64,000 bases of DNA from a bacterium 1XD21-70 (lineage in GTDB: Bacteria; Bacillota; Clostridia; Lachnospirales; Lachnospiraceae). A model generated the notes under the pieces. It was not told where the DNA came from, searched no databases, and saw only the letters and a program-made list of their open reading frames with translations. A program made the position numbers and the translations under genes. The stretch's first letter is position 1; each line of letters starts with the position of its first letter. Of the stretch, positions 16,380-25,493 are shown one piece after another. The stretch spans positions 62,001-126,000 of the forward strand of contig RAYB01000005.1 in NCBI GenBank assembly GCA_003669055.1, read 5' to 3'.

Positions 16380-17642
16380 ATGGGAACAAAACGTATCATT
16401 CAGGTAGAAGAGAAGGTGCCATTCCAGCTGCTGGCTCCGCTGAGCATCCAGCATATGTTTGCCATGTTCGGGGCATCGGTGCTCGTGCCTTTTATCTTCG
16501 GCATCAGCCCGGCGATCGTGCTTTTTATGAACGGCGTGGGGACTCTTTTGTTCATTGTGGTGACCAAGGGAAAGGCCCCGGCTTATCTGGGCTCTAGCTT
16601 TGCGTTCCTGGCTCCGGCGGGGATTGTCATCCAGAACTGGGGCTATGAGTATGCGCTGGGCGGCTTTGTGGCAGTGGGATTTTGCGGCTGTGTATTGGCG
16701 CTGATTGTGTACAAGTTCGGTACGGACTGGATCGATGTGGTGCTGCCTCCGGCAGCGATGGGGCCGGTAGTGGCACTGATAGGGCTGGAATTGTCCTCCT
16801 CAGCCGCCGGCAACGCGGGGCTGCTCGATGAGGCGGTTCAGCCGGCGAATGTGGTGGTTTTCCTGGTGACGCTCGGTTTTGCGGTGTTCGGCTCCATTTT
16901 GTTTAAAGGCTTTCTGTCGGTGATCCCGATTTTGATTGCTGTGATTGCCGGGTATGTGGCGGCGGTCTGCTGCGGGATCGTCAGTTTTGAGGCAGTGGCT
17001 GCCGCACCGTGGTTCGCTTTGCCGGATTTTACCACCCCAAAGTTTGATCCCGAGGCAATCCTGATTATCCTGCCGGTAATCTTAGTCATTGCCTCGGAGC
17101 ATATCGGGCATCAGGTGGTGACCAGCAAGATTGTGGGGCGGGACCTTTTAAAGGATCCAGGGCTCCACAGGAGCCTGTTCGGGGATAACTTTTCCACGAT
17201 GGTTTCCGGAATGATCGGTTCGGTGCCGACGACTACTTATGGGGAGAATATCGGCGTGATGGCGATGACCGGCGTGTACAGTGTGCATGTGATTGCCGGG
17301 GCGGCCGTGTTGTCGATCGTCTGCTCCTTTGTGGGCAAGCTGTCGATGCTGATCAGCACGATCCCGGGGCCGGTGATCGGCGGCATTTCCTTTTTGTTGT
17401 ATGGGATGATTGGTACCTCCGGCCTGCGGATCCTGGTGGATTCTAAGGTGGATTATGGAAAATCGAGGAACCAGGCATTGACCTCCGTGATCTTTGTGGC
17501 CGGGCTTTCCGGGATTGCCGTTAAGATCGGAAATATCCAGCTGACAGGAATGGTGCTGGCCTGTGTGGTGGGGATGGTGCTGAGCCTGGCATTTTATCTG
17601 CTGGACAAGGCAAAACTGACCAATGACCGGGAAGAAAAATAG
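16380..17642 (+). CDS. Uracil/xanthine permease (NCS2 family)
   Basis: A 420-residue polytopic carrier of the NCS2 (UraA/PbuX) family that brings nucleobases into the cell with protons. The start region LAPLSIQHMFAMFGASVLVP is the usual first helix. The substrate-site region reads ILVIASEHIGHQVVTSKIVG with the conserved Glu and His, and the family signature TTTYGENIGVMAMTGVYS follows. It has about 12-14 hydrophobic helices. The ATG at 16380 has AAGGAGG upstream and is preferred to the in-frame TTG seven codons earlier. The UraA-like Glu-His points to uracil, though xanthine cannot be excluded. cbiL follows closely, with no obvious pathway link. Confidence 0.9.
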   Translation: MGTKRIIQVEEKVPFQLLAPLSIQHMFAMFGASVLVPFIFGISPAIVLFMNGVGTLLFIVVTKGKAPAYLGSSFAFLAPAGIVIQNWGYEYALGGFVAVGFCGCVLALIVYKFGTDWIDVVLPPAAMGPVVALIGLELSSSAAGNAGLLDEAVQPANVVVFLVTLGFAVFGSILFKGFLSVIPILIAVIAGYVAAVCCGIVSFEAVAAAPWFALPDFTTPKFDPEAILIILPVILVIASEHIGHQVVTSKIVGRDLLKDPGLHRSLFGDNFSTMVSGMIGSVPTTTYGENIGVMAMTGVYSVHVIAGAAVLSIVCSFVGKLSMLISTIPGPVIGGISFLLYGMIGTSGLRILVDSKVDYGKSRNQALTSVIFVAGLSGIAVKIGNIQLTGMVLACVVGMVLSLAFYLLDKAKLTNDREEK

Positions 17643-17669
17643 AGAGATATGGCGGGAGAGGATAACAAT

Positions 17670-18353
17670 ATGAACGGAACATTATACGGGGTGGGGGTGG
17701 GGCCGGGGGATCCTAAGCAGATGACGCTTCTGGCAGTGGAGACGATTGCCCGCTGCCCGGTGATTGCAGTCCCTGCCGTGGGCCGGGAGCATGCCGTCAG
17801 CTACCGGATTGCCGGCGGCGCGGTCGAGGGGTTGGAGGAGAAGGACTGCCTGAACCTTTCGACGCCGATGACTAAGGATCCGCAGGTGCTGGCGCAGAGT
17901 TATGAACTGGCGGCAGCGCAGATCGTGGAGCAGCTAAAAAAAGGGAGGGATGTGGCGTACCTTACCCTGGGGGATCCCACGATCTATTCCACTTATATTT
18001 ATATCCACCGGCTTGTGAGGGAAAAGGGGTATCCTGTGCAGATCGTCAACGGGATCCCTTCCTTCTGTGCAGTGGCGGCGCGTATGGGGGACAGCCTGGC
18101 AGACCGTTCGGAACAGCTGCATATTATCCCCTCCAATTATGATATTGAGGCGGCGCTGGATTACCCGGGCAGCAAGGTGTTCATGAAGGCGGCTTCCAAG
18201 CTTTCCCTGGTGAAGCAGACGCTAAAAGAAAGGGATCTGGCCGGGGTGATGGTAGAAAACTGCGGATTTCCGGATGAGCATATCTATGAAGGGACGGAAA
18301 CGATGCCGGAGAGGGCAGGGTATTATACGACAGTTTTGGTGAGGGAAGGGTGA
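17670..18353 (+). CDS. cbiL: Precorrin-2 / cobalt-factor II C20-methyltransferase
   Basis: A 227-residue SAM-dependent methyltransferase of cobalamin synthesis that methylates C20 of precorrin-2 or its cobalt form. It has the family start GTLYGVGVGPGDPKQMTLLA, the SAM-binding segment VAYLTLGDPTIYSTY and QIVNGIPSFCAVAARMG. The ATG at 17670 gives the usual N-terminus; an in-frame ATG seven codons upstream is the alternative. Whether it acts in the anaerobic (CbiL) or aerobic (CobI) route depends on the organism; an anaerobe suggests CbiL. No other cobalamin gene is adjacent, but cbiA lies about 29 kb away, so the pathway is scattered. A strong hairpin follows. Confidence 0.9.
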   Translation: MNGTLYGVGVGPGDPKQMTLLAVETIARCPVIAVPAVGREHAVSYRIAGGAVEGLEEKDCLNLSTPMTKDPQVLAQSYELAAAQIVEQLKKGRDVAYLTLGDPTIYSTYIYIHRLVREKGYPVQIVNGIPSFCAVAARMGDSLADRSEQLHIIPSNYDIEAALDYPGSKVFMKAASKLSLVKQTLKERDLAGVMVENCGFPDEHIYEGTETMPERAGYYTTVLVREG

Positions 18354-18374
18354 GCCATTGGGATATGCAGATAG

Positions 18375-18419
18375 GATGCGGGCAGAACCCGGCCCATGGT
18401 GTCTGGTTCTGCCCGCATC
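18375..18419. terminator. Strong hairpin between convergent cbiL and purF-like genes
   Basis: GATGCGGGCAGAACC at 18375 pairs perfectly over 15 bp with GGTTCTGCCCGCATC at 18405. There is no immediate T-run on either strand (a T6 run begins at about 18440). From its place between convergent genes it is likely to stop transcription from both sides. Confidence 0.5.
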
Positions 18420-18454
18420 TGCTGCCATCCTTGGCAAAGTTTTTTGTGTTTTGG

Positions 18455-19933
18455 CTATTTTTTGCCGCTCCAGCAGTAAGTGCAGAGCGAGCCGGCAGGA
18501 AGCCCGATCGATTCAACCAAGTCATCCAGGCGGTGGAATTTGAGGGAAGTGAAGTTTAAGCGCCTGCGGATTTCTTCTACCATTTCCGCGTAATTCTGGC
18601 TGTCCGGGTCAGCGTAGTCGGCCAGCAATTCCGGGGACACCTGGTCGCCTTCCCGTTCCCTTATGATCCGGCGGGTGATCAGGTCCAGATCGGAGTTGGA
18701 ACGGGAGAAATTCAAATATTTACAGCCGAAGAGCAGCGGCGGGCAGGCCGGGCGGATGTGCACCTCTTTGGCGCCGCTTTGATAGAGGAACTCTGTCGTC
18801 TCGCCAAGCTGCGTGCCGCGGACGATGGAATCGTCAATCAGCAGCAGGCTTTTGCCGCGGATCAGGGCGTCTACCGGGATCAGCTTCATTTTGGCAATCA
18901 GGTTGCGCTGGCTCTGGTTTTGGGGCATAAAGGAACGGGGCCAGGTGGGGGTATATTTGATGAAGGGGCGGGCAAACGGGATCCCGGATTCATTGGCATA
19001 GCCGATGGCGTGGGCGATTCCGGAATCCGGGACGCCTGCAACGATATCGGGGTTGATCGCCCTGCCGGCCAGTTCCATACCTGCGGCACCGTTCTTGCCC
19101 TGGCATCCGCCGCAGCTTCCTTTGCAGCCGATGTCACGCCGGGCAAGGATTTCTCCGCAGCGGTAACGCATCTTTTCGACATTGACCCCCTCGTAGCTGG
19201 AGGTGGGGTAACCGTAATAGACCCAGAGGAAGGAGCAGATCTTCATCTCCTTGCGGGGCTGGCTTAAGGACTGGATTCCGGAGTGGCTGATCAGGGCAAT
19301 CTCGCCGGGGCCTAACTCCGTACAGTCGTGGTATCCTAGGTTGATGTAGGCGAAGCTTTCAAAGGATACACAGTATGCATTGTCTTTTTTGCCGATTACT
19401 ACCGGTGTGCGTCCGTAGCGGTCACGGGAAGCGTAGATACCCTCTGGGGTCAGGAGCAGGATGGTCATAGAGCCTTCGATCAGCTCCTGGGCATAGAGGA
19501 GGCCTTCCACCAGGCTATGCTTCTGGTTGATGATGGAAGCAGTCAGTTCGGTGGCATTGATCCGGCCGCCGGACATCTCCATAAAGTGGATATGCCCGTT
19601 CTCAAAGGCCTGTCGGATCAGATCCTCTTCATTGTTGATTTTTCCTACGGTAACGATGGCATAGCTGCCAAGATGGGACTGGATCAGCAGCGGCTGTGGC
19701 TCGTTGTCAGAGATAGAACCAATGCCGTAATTGCCGGTGAGTTCTTCCACGTCCCGTTCAAACTTGGTGCGGAACGGGGAATTCTCAATATTGTGGATAC
19801 TTCTCTGAAAACCATTTGCGCCGTAGACAGCCATGCCGCCGCGGCGGGTTCCTAAGTGGGAATGGTAGTCGGTTCCGAAAAACAGATCCATGACGCAGTC
19901 TTCTTTTGATGTGACGCCAAAAAATCCACCCAT
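18455..19933 (-). CDS. PurF-like amidophosphoribosyltransferase homologue lacking the N-terminal Cys
   Basis: A 492-residue protein with the two-domain plan of PurF: an N-terminal glutaminase-like (class II amidotransferase) domain (about 1-240) and a phosphoribosyltransferase domain with the PRPP loop KSLLLIDDSIVRGTQ (361-375) and a C-terminal LCTYCWSG. PurF normally exposes Cys1 as glutaminase nucleophile. This protein begins MGGFFGVTSKEDC, with Gly at that position, and the usual HRGQ block is replaced by TRRGG. It may use free ammonia, or have another role. A Cys cluster GCKGSCGGCQ (269-277) could bind a metal or Fe-S centre. It is transcribed alone towards cbiL. Relatives starting MGGFFG are, to my knowledge, common in clostridia, so this is a subfamily and not damage. 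Confidence 0.85.
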   Translation of the reverse strand: MGGFFGVTSKEDCVMDLFFGTDYHSHLGTRRGGMAVYGANGFQRSIHNIENSPFRTKFERDVEELTGNYGIGSISDNEPQPLLIQSHLGSYAIVTVGKINNEEDLIRQAFENGHIHFMEMSGGRINATELTASIINQKHSLVEGLLYAQELIEGSMTILLLTPEGIYASRDRYGRTPVVIGKKDNAYCVSFESFAYINLGYHDCTELGPGEIALISHSGIQSLSQPRKEMKICSFLWVYYGYPTSSYEGVNVEKMRYRCGEILARRDIGCKGSCGGCQGKNGAAGMELAGRAINPDIVAGVPDSGIAHAIGYANESGIPFARPFIKYTPTWPRSFMPQNQSQRNLIAKMKLIPVDALIRGKSLLLIDDSIVRGTQLGETTEFLYQSGAKEVHIRPACPPLLFGCKYLNFSRSNSDLDLITRRIIREREGDQVSPELLADYADPDSQNYAEMVEEIRRRLNFTSLKFHRLDDLVESIGLPAGSLCTYCWSGKK

Positions 19934-20005
19934 TTTGTGAATCCTCCCGGTTATAGTATTGTGATATCGGACATCGTCTGATACAGTTTTTGGGTTATTC
20001 TGCTT

Positions 20006-20021
20006 ATGAAAGTACTTTCAT
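20006..20021. promoter_or_regulatory. 16-bp perfect palindrome in the divergent control region
   Basis: ATGAAAGTACTTTCAT is its own reverse complement. It lies 72 bp upstream of the PurF-like gene and 97 bp upstream of the DUF1266 gene on the other strand, and is a likely binding site for a dimeric regulator of one or both. I see no purine riboswitch in this 184-bp gap. Confidence 0.45.
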
Positions 20022-20117
20022 GATGGAAAGCAATCCGTATAAGAGTGTAACATATAAGATGTGTGTAAGACAATCGTTGTATTTATTAAAAATTCTAATA
20101 AAAGGGAGGAATGTAAC

Positions 20118-21410
20118 ATGGCAGTGACGCGGGTCTATGTCGGGCATAGCAGCACCCGGCAAAAGGTGCTTGCAGTAGGGCTTTTGGCGGTGATGGGGTT
20201 GTTTGGGGCTGTGGGTTCCTTGGTGGTTGCGCCAGCGCTTTACCAGAAAGAGGCGGGCCAGGTTGATGTATCGCCCGGCAGTATCGGGAGCATGGCGGAT
20301 GGGAGCGTCCCGGTGGTAACGACGCTAAAGGAGATGGAGGGCGGGGAGCCTTTTGTGCTGAGGAATGAAGAATTCGGTGATTGGACCAGGAGCACAGGTG
20401 AGATGATCGGGGAGACTTATTATAATAAGATAACCCTAGAGGACGGCACGGTGCTTGCCGCTAAGATTCGCTTTGAAGCGGAGACAGAGGAGTTTGTCCG
20501 GGAGGAGGGGGCACTCAGGGCAGATTATGAGCATACGGTCGTCACATATCCCATCGGGGTCATGAGGCCCTGGCCGCAGGAGGAGCAAGAACTGGCAGAG
20601 GCCGCAGGATGGATTACCTATAAGGACGGATACGCGGACATGGAAGGGGATTTCGGCGTGGAGCTTCCGGACCTGGAAAAGATGAAGACGGACTGGAGCC
20701 TGAAAATGCTGGCGGCAGGCCTGGTGGCGGGTCTGGCGGCCACCACAGCCGTGGACTTGTTTATGGGGAGGAAGGAGGGGCGGGCTTCAACCCCGCAGAC
20801 CGAACAGGAGATGTGGATTCTCGGCACCTATGCCAACTGGGCACAGAACTTCGGGCAGCTGAATTATAAAGGCCGCCTGACATCGCCAAACACGGTGGCC
20901 AGCCCCCTGTATCTGGGCGGGCGCCCGAAGGATGAGGACAGCAAAAAGCTGACAATCAAGGTGCTAAAGAAAGACTGGGGGATCAAAACCCGGGAGGATT
21001 TGCTGGATACGGTAGAATATATGAGCAAGGGGAGCGGATTTTGGGACTGCACGACCCAATCCGGCCGGGCTTGGGAACTGTGCCGCTCCACCCAGCTTTT
21101 GGGCATGGGATATATTGCAGGCTGGCTGACAAAAAAAGAGATGCTGGAGCGTTCCAGCGTTGTGGGGAATATTATCCAGCGGGTATTTGGAGGCTGGGAG
21201 GAATTGTCGGAGAGTTACCTGGAGGCTTATACGGATTGGAGGGTCCAGGTCTCCGGGCAGCAGGCAGAGGCGGCCATAGTGATGCGGCGGCAGATACAGC
21301 AGAACTTAAATAACCGCAAGGACAGCCCTTACCGGCTTCCCTGGATGCTCCCCCTTGGCATGGACAGTGAGCGGATGGAGCGGGTAAAGGAGAAAACGGG
21401 GGAGGTTTAA
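20118..21410 (+). CDS. Membrane protein with C-terminal DUF1266 domain
   Basis: A 430-residue protein of unknown function. A membrane helix near the N-terminus (about 14-38) is followed by a largely beta extracytoplasmic region (about 45-190), a second hydrophobic helix (SLKMLAAGLVAGLAATTAVD, about 195-214), and a C-terminal part resembling DUF1266: WILGTYANWAQNFGQLNYKG, GRAWELCRSTQLLGMGYIAG, then FGGWEELSESYLEAYTDWR. DUF1266 domains are mostly found as cytoplasmic proteins of unknown role; here one is tethered to the membrane. The ATG at 20118 has AAAGGGAGG upstream and is preferred to an in-frame ATG 19 codons earlier. The gene stands alone between the palindrome and the his promoter. Confidence 0.65.
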   Translation: MAVTRVYVGHSSTRQKVLAVGLLAVMGLFGAVGSLVVAPALYQKEAGQVDVSPGSIGSMADGSVPVVTTLKEMEGGEPFVLRNEEFGDWTRSTGEMIGETYYNKITLEDGTVLAAKIRFEAETEEFVREEGALRADYEHTVVTYPIGVMRPWPQEEQELAEAAGWITYKDGYADMEGDFGVELPDLEKMKTDWSLKMLAAGLVAGLAATTAVDLFMGRKEGRASTPQTEQEMWILGTYANWAQNFGQLNYKGRLTSPNTVASPLYLGGRPKDEDSKKLTIKVLKKDWGIKTREDLLDTVEYMSKGSGFWDCTTQSGRAWELCRSTQLLGMGYIAGWLTKKEMLERSSVVGNIIQRVFGGWEELSESYLEAYTDWRVQVSGQQAEAAIVMRRQIQQNLNNRKDSPYRLPWMLPLGMDSERMERVKEKTGEV

Positions 21411-21428
21411 AAAAGATAAAACCAAAGA

Positions 21429-21457
21429 TTGACAAGCAGGCCATCTTATTTTATAAT
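21429..21457 (+). promoter_or_regulatory. Perfect-consensus promoter of the histidine operon
   Basis: TTGACA and TATAAT are separated by exactly 17 bp, a full match to the main sigma-factor consensus, 75 bp before hisZ. The leader is too short for a T-box, and no attenuator hairpin is apparent, so control of the operon is probably by a DNA-binding repressor or by HisG feedback. Confidence 0.8.
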
Positions 21458-21531
21458 CAGAAAACACATTGCCAAATTATCACTTTAGCATGCAAAAGCG
21501 CAATGGGGACGCAGGGAAAGATGAGGGAGAG

Positions 21532-22797
21532 ATGAGCAGACAGCTATTGCATACCCCGGAAGGGGTGCGGGATATTTATGCGGAGGAATGTGCCAGGAAG
21601 ATGGCAGTGCAGGGGGAGATCCAGAAGGTGTTCCATCTGTATGGCTACCAAAATATTGAGACGCCTACATTTGAGTTTTTTGATATTTTCAAAAAAGAAC
21701 GGGGGAGCGCAGGAAGCCGGGAAATGTACAAATTGTTTGACCGGGAAAACAATACCCTGGTGCTGCGCCCGGATATGACGCCATCCATTGCCCGGTGCGT
21801 GGCGAAATATTTTATGGATGAGGCAGAACCCTTGCGGCTGTGCTATTTGGGATCTACTTACCTGAATTCTGCCAGCTACCAGGGCAGGCTCAATGAGACC
21901 ACCCAGACAGGGGTGGAGTTAATCGGGGAGGATTCCAGCGACGGGGATGCAGAGATGATTGCCATGGTTATCGATGCCCTGAAATCTACCGGGTTACGGG
22001 AATTCCAGGTAGAACTGGGGCAGGTGGAATTCTACCGGGGCCTGGTGGAGGAAGCAGGCATGGATGAAACCACCCGGGAACAGCTGAGGGAGTTAATTGA
22101 GAATAAGAACTTTTTCGGCGTGGAGGAGCTTCTGACGGAGCAGACCATGGCAGAGGAGTTAAAGCAGGTGTTTTTAAAGCTGCCGGAACTGTTCGGGGAT
22201 ATGGAGCAGATCCGGTTAGCAAGGTCCATGACGACAAACAAACGGGCACTGCGCGCCATTGACCGGCTGGAGCGGGTGCAGGAGATCTTGGACGGGTACG
22301 GGCTAGGGGAATATGTCTCCTATGACCTGGGGATGCTGAGCAAATATTCTTATTATACAGGGATTATTTTTAAGGCGTATACTTACGGCACGGGGGAGTA
22401 TTTGGTGACCGGGGGCCGTTATGACAAGCTGCTGGTGCAGTTTGGGAAGGACGCACCGGCGGTGGGGTTTGCCATTGTGGTGGACCGGCTGATGCAGGCA
22501 CTTTCCCGTCAGAGGATCGTGACACAGGTGGAACCCGTGGAGTGGATGGTGCTGTATGAGCCGGGAGCCAGAAAGGAGGCGATCCGGCTGGCAAAGCATT
22601 TCCGGGAGGCAAAAAAAGCCGTGCAGATGACCCGCAAGCCGGCCGGGCATTCGGTGACGGACTATGTGTCCTATGCCGGCCGCCAGCGGATCAGGCAGCT
22701 TTTGTACCTGTCAGGAGAGGGCGGATTAGCGGCAGAGTACCAGGTGGGAAGCGGGCAGCTGAGGACGCGGGCCATAGAAGAATATTTTGAGGCATAG
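21532..22797 (+). CDS. hisZ: HisZ, regulatory subunit of ATP phosphoribosyltransferase
   Basis: A 421-residue paralogue of histidyl-tRNA synthetase that lacks tRNA charging and instead activates short-form HisG and gives it histidine feedback. It has the class II synthetase core: [51 protein letters not shown] and the final [21 protein letters not shown]. The ATG at 21532 follows a GGGAGA site and fits the family N-terminus ([10 protein letters not shown]); an in-frame ATG 21 codons upstream lacks conservation. It is first in the operon behind a consensus promoter, and hisG follows after about 50 nt. Confidence 0.93.
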   Translation: MSRQLLHTPEGVRDIYAEECARKMAVQGEIQKVFHLYGYQNIETPTFEFFDIFKKERGSAGSREMYKLFDRENNTLVLRPDMTPSIARCVAKYFMDEAEPLRLCYLGSTYLNSASYQGRLNETTQTGVELIGEDSSDGDAEMIAMVIDALKSTGLREFQVELGQVEFYRGLVEEAGMDETTREQLRELIENKNFFGVEELLTEQTMAEELKQVFLKLPELFGDMEQIRLARSMTTNKRALRAIDRLERVQEILDGYGLGEYVSYDLGMLSKYSYYTGIIFKAYTYGTGEYLVTGGRYDKLLVQFGKDAPAVGFAIVVDRLMQALSRQRIVTQVEPVEWMVLYEPGARKEAIRLAKHFREAKKAVQMTRKPAGHSVTDYVSYAGRQRIRQLLYLSGEGGLAAEYQVGSGQLRTRAIEEYFEA

Positions 22798-22850
22798 AAA
22801 AAAGAGGCGGCGGCCTGGTGGGAAGGGCTGCTGCCGGAAGGATGGGAAGG

Positions 22851-23498
22851 ATGAGATATTTGACCTTTGCCCTGGCGAAGGGCAGGCTGGCGGCCAAGTC
22901 CCTGGAAATGTTTGAGCAGATCGGTATTACCTGTGAGGAGATGAAGGATAAAAGTTCCAGAAAACTGATCTTTACCAATGAAGAACTAAAGATCCGGTTT
23001 TTTCTGGCCAAGGCCAACGATGTGCCGACTTATGTAGAGTACGGCGCTGCGGACATCGGGATCGTGGGTAAGGATACGATCCTGGAGGAAGGGCGGAACC
23101 TGTATGAGGTCCTGGACCTGGGGATCGGGCGCTGCAGGATGTGCGTGTGCGGGCCGGAGACGGCAAGCGAATATTTAAAGCACCATGAACTGATCCGGGT
23201 AGCCACGAAGTACCCGGCAATCGCCAAAGACTATTTCTACAACAAGAAACATCAGACTGTGGAGATCATCAAACTGAACGGCTCCATCGAACTGGCTCCT
23301 ATCGTGGGGCTGGCGGAGGTGATTGTGGATATTGTGGAGACCGGCTCCACCCTGCGCGAGAACGGGCTGGCCGTGCTGGAGGAGGTCTGTCCGCTGTCTG
23401 CCCGGATGGTGGTGAACCAGGTGAGTTTGAAGCGGGAGAACGGGCGGATTACGGGGATTATACGAAAGATGAAACGGCTGGTGCAGGGGGAGGATTGA
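22851..23498 (+). CDS. hisG: ATP phosphoribosyltransferase catalytic subunit, short form
   Basis: A 215-residue enzyme that joins ATP to PRPP in the first step of histidine synthesis. The size is that of the short form, which needs HisZ, encoded just upstream. It begins [20 protein letters not shown], carries [20 protein letters not shown] and [11 protein letters not shown], and the PRPP loop [15 protein letters not shown]. The ATG at 22851 is chosen because GGAAGG lies 9 nt upstream; earlier in-frame starts add an unconserved Gly/Arg-rich stretch. The stop is immediately followed by a candidate hisD start, so translation is probably coupled. Confidence 0.95.
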   Translation: MRYLTFALAKGRLAAKSLEMFEQIGITCEEMKDKSSRKLIFTNEELKIRFFLAKANDVPTYVEYGAADIGIVGKDTILEEGRNLYEVLDLGIGRCRMCVCGPETASEYLKHHELIRVATKYPAIAKDYFYNKKHQTVEIIKLNGSIELAPIVGLAEVIVDIVETGSTLRENGLAVLEEVCPLSARMVVNQVSLKRENGRITGIIRKMKRLVQGED

Positions 23499-23519
23499 AT
23501 GGCAGGAAGCGGAGGAAAA

Positions 23520-24812
23520 ATGAGGATTGTCAAATTAAACGAAAAGAGCAGGCAGGACATTCTTGCCAATTTGCTGAAGAGGGATCCCAACAATTACAAG
23601 GGTTATGAGGGCCGGGTCAGGGAAATCGTGGAGAATGTGAAGAACTGTGGGGATGAGGCGCTTTTAGAATACACGAAGAAATTCGACGGTGCGGATATGT
23701 CGGCGGACCAGCTGCGGGTAACAGAGGAGGAAATTTCCCAAGCATTTTCCCAGGTGGATCCGTCCCTGCTTTCCGTGATGAAAAAATCCATGGAAAACAT
23801 CCGGCAATACCATGAGAAGCAAAAGCAGTACAGCTGGTTTGACAGCCAGCCAAACGGCATTATATTGGGGCAGAAGGTGACGCCCCTGGCCAGCGTGGGG
23901 GTGTATGTGCCTGGGGGGAAGGCGGCGTATCCGTCCTCCGTGCTGATGAATATCATTCCGGCCAAGGTGGCGGGAGTGGAGCGGATTGTGATGGTGACGC
24001 CGCCGGAAAAGGACGGGAAGGTGAACCCGGTGACATTGGCCGCTGCCCACCTGGCAGGGGTGACAGATGCCTATAAGGCAGGCGGCGCCCAGGCTATTGC
24101 GGCGCTGGCTTTTGGGACGGAATCGATTCCGCGGGTGGACAAGATTGCCGGCCCGGGCAATATCTATGTGGCTCTGGCAAAGAAGGCGGTATACGGGCAT
24201 GTGAGCATTGACAGCATTGCCGGCCCCAGTGAAATCCTGGTCTTGGCAGACGACGGCGCCAATCCCCGGTATGTGGCGGCAGACTTGCTGTCACAGGCAG
24301 AACATGACGAACTGGCAAGCGCCATCCTGGTCACTACCAGCATGGAACTGGCAGAGAAGGTTTCGGCGGAAGTGGAGGGATTTGTACAGAAGCTTTCCCG
24401 GAAGGAGATCTTAGAGAAGTCTCTTGAGAATTATGGTTATATCCTGGTGGCGGATTCCATGGAGGATGCCATCGGCACGGCCAACCAGATTGCATCGGAG
24501 CATTTGGAGATTGTGACGAAGAATCCCTTTGAGGTGATGACGAAGATCCGGAATGCAGGGGCGATTTTTTTGGGCGAGTACAGTTCGGAGCCTTTGGGGG
24601 ATTATTTTGCAGGGCCTAACCATGTGCTTCCCACCAATGGGACGGCAAAATTTTTCTCGCCCTTGGGGGTGGATGATTATGTGAAGAAATCCAGCATTAT
24701 TTATTATTCCAAGGAGGCGCTTGAACCGGTCCATAAGGATATAGAGGCATTTGCCCAGGCGGAAGGCCTGACGGCCCACGCCAATTCGGTTCGGGTGCGG
24801 TTTGAGGGGTAG
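23520..24812 (+). CDS. hisD: Histidinol dehydrogenase
   Basis: A 430-residue zinc enzyme catalysing the last two oxidations, histidinol to histidine with NAD. Characteristic stretches are YVPGGKAAYPSSVLMNIIPA, the signature DKIAGPGNIYVALAKKAVYG, SIAGPSEILVLADD, and SQAEHDELASAI, with the catalytic and metal-binding His and Glu. Starting at 23520 (MRIVKLNEK) gives the usual family length and N-terminus with GGAGG 4 nt upstream; an alternative ATG at 23499 directly after the hisG stop would add seven residues. hisB follows after 35 nt. Confidence 0.95.
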   Translation: MRIVKLNEKSRQDILANLLKRDPNNYKGYEGRVREIVENVKNCGDEALLEYTKKFDGADMSADQLRVTEEEISQAFSQVDPSLLSVMKKSMENIRQYHEKQKQYSWFDSQPNGIILGQKVTPLASVGVYVPGGKAAYPSSVLMNIIPAKVAGVERIVMVTPPEKDGKVNPVTLAAAHLAGVTDAYKAGGAQAIAALAFGTESIPRVDKIAGPGNIYVALAKKAVYGHVSIDSIAGPSEILVLADDGANPRYVAADLLSQAEHDELASAILVTTSMELAEKVSAEVEGFVQKLSRKEILEKSLENYGYILVADSMEDAIGTANQIASEHLEIVTKNPFEVMTKIRNAGAIFLGEYSSEPLGDYFAGPNHVLPTNGTAKFFSPLGVDDYVKKSSIIYYSKEALEPVHKDIEAFAQAEGLTAHANSVRVRFEG

Positions 24813-24847
24813 GCAAAAAGTGAACGGGAGAGCAGGGAGGTATTTCT

Positions 24848-25453
24848 ATGGATAAAAAGACGGCGCCAGGCAGAACTGTCGCAATCACCAGGGCCACGAA
24901 GGAGACTCAGATTTCCCTAACCCTGAACCTGGACGGAAGCGGGAAGGCACAGATTGACACGGGAATCGGTTTTTTTGACCATATGCTGCACGGTTTTGCC
25001 CGCCATGGGCTGTTTGATTTGTCTGTGGAGGTGAAGGGCGATTTGGAGGTGGATACCCACCATACCATTGAGGATACGGGGATCGTACTGGGAAATGCCA
25101 TCGGGCAGGCTGTGGGGGATAAAACGGGGATTGCCCGCTACGGTTCGCGGATCCTTCCCATGGATGAAGCGCTGATCCTCTGTGCCCTGGATCTGTGCGG
25201 CCGGCCTTACCTGGTTTATGATTTGAAATTGGACCGGGAGAAGGTGGGGGATCTGGAGACAGAGATGGTGCGGGAGTTTTTTTATGCGGTCTCCTACGGC
25301 GCGGCCATGAACCTGCATCTGAAGCAGATGGACGGAAGCAATAACCACCATATTATAGAAGGGGCATTTAAGGCCTTTGGCAAGGCACTGGATGAGGCCA
25401 CCATGAGGGACAAAAGAATCCTTGGTGTGCTGTCCACCAAGGGGAGTTTGTAG
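24848..25453 (+). CDS. hisB: Imidazoleglycerol-phosphate dehydratase
   Basis: A 201-residue manganese enzyme of histidine synthesis, single-function type without the phosphatase domain found in enterobacteria. Metal-binding repeats are clear: GFFDHMLHGFARHGLFDL, DTHHTIEDTGIVLGNA, and in the second half NNHHIIEGAFKAFGKAL. The start has GGGAGG about 8 nt upstream. The end lies about 40 nt before hisA, which has its own AAAGGAG site. Confidence 0.95.
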   Translation: MDKKTAPGRTVAITRATKETQISLTLNLDGSGKAQIDTGIGFFDHMLHGFARHGLFDLSVEVKGDLEVDTHHTIEDTGIVLGNAIGQAVGDKTGIARYGSRILPMDEALILCALDLCGRPYLVYDLKLDREKVGDLETEMVREFFYAVSYGAAMNLHLKQMDGSNNHHIIEGAFKAFGKALDEATMRDKRILGVLSTKGSL

Positions 25454-25493
25454 GAAACCAAGGAATTTTTATTGGAAAAGGAGCAGAAAGATC

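Noticed and set aside
18354-18559. Short plus-strand frames after cbiL
   Set aside because: They run through the convergent hairpin into the antisense of the PurF-like gene.
19934-20117. Purine riboswitch upstream of the PurF-like gene
   Set aside because: I looked for the conserved purine-aptamer core on the minus strand and did not find it; only the palindrome stands out.
21411-21531. Histidine T-box leader before hisZ
   Set aside because: The promoter-to-start distance is about 75 bp, too short for a T-box, and no T-box core is present.
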